IMG/VR virus record: IMGVR_UViG_3300020190_005287
Location: 1-41,915 of that record
Origin: a virus
DNA: 41,915 nt
Reading direction: 5' to 3' (one strand)
This document shows, piece after piece, positions 39,386-41,915 of the stretch. Under the pieces are notes generated by a model. It did no database searches. It was not told the DNA's origin and was given only the letters and a program-made list of their open reading frames with translations. The first letter of the stretch is position 1. Each line of letters begins with the position of its first letter. A program made the position numbers and the translations under genes.

Positions 39386-41915
39386 ATGGCTTATCAAAAT
39401 ATTTTCCAATACAACTTCAGAAAAATAGGTTTGATTCCTTTTCGAGAGGTCACAGACATATGTTTAGCAAACGACGAAAGAGAATTTAATCAAGATGTTG
39501 TATTTTCTCCTCTTTTGATAGGAGATGATGATGGGAACGTTATGCCGTTCAAATTCGATTTCAATTCCACAGGAACAACATTATGCCAGACTTCTACATG
39601 TAACTTCAATAATGATACAATAGTTTCTGAAAATTATTGGAATCCAAGTGGTATAAATCCTAATATCTGTCCGTCTGCATCCACACTTTGTGACGTCGGT
39701 TTGACAGGGATTGACAATGGTTTAGTCAAACAAATATCAGGAGAAACTATTGATATCACAACAGGATTATACACAAATATTAATGACAAATTTAGTAGAT
39801 TCAAGTACGACAGAAGATTCAAAATGCATCCGATTACAGGGTTTACTACAACCGCTAACAGGCTTTGGAATGACAATTCATATACCTACAATTTAAATTA
39901 TACAACTTATGGAGATGAGGTGGGTTATTTTGCAAGATTACAAGGAGGTTTTTATCAAGGATTTTATAAACTACCAGGGTATAGATATCAAATTTTTCCA
40001 GAAAGGGTCAATTTAGGTTGGACCGCCGAGATGATGTTGAGATATAGGTGGACAGGTAGTACTGATGTTGGATTAAATTACAGATATCCAGAAAATAAAG
40101 GGACATTCTTTTTCATGGGGGCAAGAGCAGAAAACAAATTTTATCACTATGCAGATGGAAGTCCAAAACAAGACACAGGTTACACAAGAGTGACCTCAGG
40201 TCTGACTTGCATGCATACTTGTGAATGTTTGGAAACTGGAATCACCGCTTCCAATAGTTGTATTCCTGTTTATCAACCATCGGGTCTTACATCATACACT
40301 TGTTCTTGTGAAACATATGTTTCAGTTCCTGAGTTGGACCCTTTGTATGATGGAGTATCTAACGCCATGTCGATAAGACTTTCAGGAAATACAGGAAATC
40401 CAAGACTCTGTGTAAAGGTTTATACTATAACAGGTGCTTGTGAAACCACAGGGACTTGTACAACAGGACTTACATTTACTACGGGGACATCTGTAACAGA
40501 GTGGTGCTCAACACGGGGTATATTTGAATTTTGTTCAGGAACAACGTATTTTGATTCGGAGCATTGGGTTCAAATAGACGCGGTATTCAGGAGGAGAGAA
40601 TGGTTCGAGCTTTGTGACCTTTATGATATGGGTGGATTAGGTCTTTTAGTTTCAGAAGAATATACTGCGACCACTGCTAATAATAGTTTGAATCTCATTC
40701 GTCCCCCGATAACACACTTAAATATTGACCCGGCGACTACTGAAGTTGTACAATTTAAAGATTCTTGGTTCGAAGAAAAAGACTATAGACTAGGTGATTT
40801 GATTATATATGTGAACGGTAGACCTTTTCTAGTCATAGAGGATTTTGAAGAAATTATACCAAGACTATTAAACACACCAAGAGAAAAACAAATAGGTGTC
40901 GGATATAATATATCTTTAGGTGGAGGGACACAAGGATTGCACGATAATCTGACATTGTCAGGTGGATGTCCCGAAGCTCTTTCGGGAATGACTTATCAAC
41001 AGGACCCTGAATGTTTAACAACTCAAGACCTAACTCACACAATTTATTCAGGACTAACCACTCATATAAGGTTGGAGGAGATTTTTGGCGGAAGTTTTAT
41101 AGGTGATGTAAGTGCTTTCAGAATGTATACAATTCCATTGGATGCCTCAGAAATTGCTCACAATTTTAGAATACTAAAACAAAGGTATCAATTACTTGAC
41201 CCAAATTGTATTGTATGTAATATTGATTGTCCTGATAATGATTTGACATACGAATTTATTCCTTGTCCCTCACCAACACCCACAATAACACCTACGGAGA
41301 CTCCAACACAGACTCCGACTGAGACTCCAACAGAAACTCCAACAGAAACTCCAACTAACACGCCGACGCCAAGTATCACTGCAAGTCCAGGACAAACACC
41401 GACGGCTACGGAGACTCAGACACCTACACCTACTACAACACAAACAAATACTCCAACAAAGGCAAGGATTCCTTTTGTTGTTTGTTCAGGTACAACCTCT
41501 ATTGACGCTTGTAGTTGTATAGTTAATGGAACAATTTGGGGTGATTATGTTGATTTCGATGCTAATACTCAGTTCTATGATTCTCCTGTAGGACCTAATA
41601 CAATAGATATGACAGGATACTACTCCTACAATGGTATCTTAGTACAATTAGATTCAGGTGGATTTGAAATAGGTGGTTATTCAATTTGTCCGAGTCAAAC
41701 GCCAACTCCGACAAATACTTCAACGATAACCGCAACACCATCGGAAACTCCAACCCAAACACCAACTAACACTGAAACTCCTACAAATACACCAACGGAA
41801 ACTCCAACTCAGACACCTACTAATACTGAAACTCCTACAAATACACCAACAGAAACTCCAACTCAGACACCTACTAATACTGAAACTCCTACAAATACTC
41901 CTACGGAGACATCAA
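39386..41915 (+). CDS. Large fibre-like structural protein with Thr/Pro-rich repeats, 3' end outside window
   Basis: At least 843 aa, open to the right edge. Begins MAYQNIFQYNFRKIGLIPFR. The N-terminal 600 residues are beta-rich with many Cys. EHWVQIDAVFRRREW (about 390) and GDVSAFRMYTIPLDASEIAH (about 572) resemble a concanavalin/LamG-type domain, suggesting carbohydrate binding or a virion fibre. From about residue 628 a TPTETPTQTPTET-type linker follows, then a module of about 75 residues with paired Cys (VVCSGTTSIDACSC to GGYSICPSQ), then a second Thr/Pro linker. Similar linkers and modules often alternate in phages of Bacteroidota. Probably a tail or whisker fibre, but receptor and position are unknown. 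Confidence 0.82.
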   Translation, partial: MAYQNIFQYNFRKIGLIPFREVTDICLANDEREFNQDVVFSPLLIGDDDGNVMPFKFDFNSTGTTLCQTSTCNFNNDTIVSENYWNPSGINPNICPSASTLCDVGLTGIDNGLVKQISGETIDITTGLYTNINDKFSRFKYDRRFKMHPITGFTTTANRLWNDNSYTYNLNYTTYGDEVGYFARLQGGFYQGFYKLPGYRYQIFPERVNLGWTAEMMLRYRWTGSTDVGLNYRYPENKGTFFFMGARAENKFYHYADGSPKQDTGYTRVTSGLTCMHTCECLETGITASNSCIPVYQPSGLTSYTCSCETYVSVPELDPLYDGVSNAMSIRLSGNTGNPRLCVKVYTITGACETTGTCTTGLTFTTGTSVTEWCSTRGIFEFCSGTTYFDSEHWVQIDAVFRRREWFELCDLYDMGGLGLLVSEEYTATTANNSLNLIRPPITHLNIDPATTEVVQFKDSWFEEKDYRLGDLIIYVNGRPFLVIEDFEEIIPRLLNTPREKQIGVGYNISLGGGTQGLHDNLTLSGGCPEALSGMTYQQDPECLTTQDLTHTIYSGLTTHIRLEEIFGGSFIGDVSAFRMYTIPLDASEIAHNFRILKQRYQLLDPNCIVCNIDCPDNDLTYEFIPCPSPTPTITPTETPTQTPTETPTETPTETPTNTPTPSITASPGQTPTATETQTPTPTTTQTNTPTKARIPFVVCSGTTSIDACSCIVNGTIWGDYVDFDANTQFYDSPVGPNTIDMTGYYSYNGILVQLDSGGFEIGGYSICPSQTPTPTNTSTITATPSETPTQTPTNTETPTNTPTETPTQTPTNTETPTNTPTETPTQTPTNTETPTNTPTETS
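41269..41460 (+). repeat. First Thr/Pro coding repeat tract
   Basis: Imperfect six-base-unit repeats (acycca, acagar types) encoding alternating Thr-Pro-Thr-Glu/Gln/Asn. More degenerate than the second tract. Confidence 0.85.
41759..41915 (+). repeat. Tandem 54-bp Thr/Pro repeats
   Basis: Units 41759-41812 and 41813-41866 are nearly identical, and a third runs to the window end. Each codes for 18 residues (TPTNTETPTNTPTETPTQ). The tract continues outside. Confidence 0.93.

Noticed and set aside
41188-41379. Minus-strand ORF with VGVSVGVSVGV repeats
   Set aside because: It is the antisense of the Thr/Pro repeat tract of the fibre-like gene; composition follows from the repeat.

Overview
The window is part of a T4-like tailed phage (myovirus) genome that most likely infects a member of the Bacteroidota. 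The head genes run in the T4 order: terminase large subunit, portal, prohead protease, scaffold, major capsid protein. Several things point to the host. The DNA is AT-rich and start codons sit behind A-rich leaders without visible Shine-Dalgarno sequences. A small protein resembles the Bacteroidota family DUF4494. A minus-strand gene encodes a Bacteroidota-type ribosomal protein bS21. No tRNA, CRISPR array or insertion sequence was seen, and no gene-free stretch exceeds 300 bases.

Layout. 1-9595 (mostly plus strand) is the head module: terL (5' end outside the window), portal, a 232-aa unknown, bS21 on the minus strand, a 142-aa unknown, protease, two small unknowns, scaffold and capsid. 9640-11612 holds small accessory genes, two of which carry Lys/Cys-rich C-terminal domains. 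11596-17340 (minus) is a virion module with a gp5-like baseplate hub protein and large unassigned structural proteins. 17357-18103 is a gp55-like late sigma factor. 18106-34031 (minus) is a roughly 16-kb, tightly coupled island for sugar-nucleotide and glycan synthesis: several glycosyltransferases including a GT10 fucosyltransferase-like enzyme, two GMD-family dehydratases, a short DegT aminotransferase, six methyltransferase-like proteins, a WbuC-like cupin, DUF6165, a ParB-like/nucleotidyltransferase-like fusion, plus PhoH and a HAD-like protein without its nucleophile. 34205-36715 adds dUTPase, a DEDDy exonuclease and one more glycosyltransferase. 36770-39334 (minus) holds five unassigned, probably virion-associated genes, one with a WYL-like domain. 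From 39386 (plus) a very large fibre-like protein runs off the right end; it has Thr/Pro-rich repeats and a LamG-like region.

How it fits together. A motif with core TATTTAT lies 4-29 nt upstream of eleven genes or operons on both strands, nearly all structural, and is absent from the glycan island. The encoded late sigma factor is the natural candidate to read it. The bS21 gene has its own copy of the motif, so the phage may supply a ribosomal subunit during late expression. The prohead protease has candidate (I/L)xE sites in the capsid protein, the scaffold, itself and several small accessory proteins, which suggests some of those are head-internal. The glycan island may decorate virion proteins (the Thr-rich fibre is an obvious candidate) or alter the host surface. 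All functions are read from sequence patterns, without database searches.
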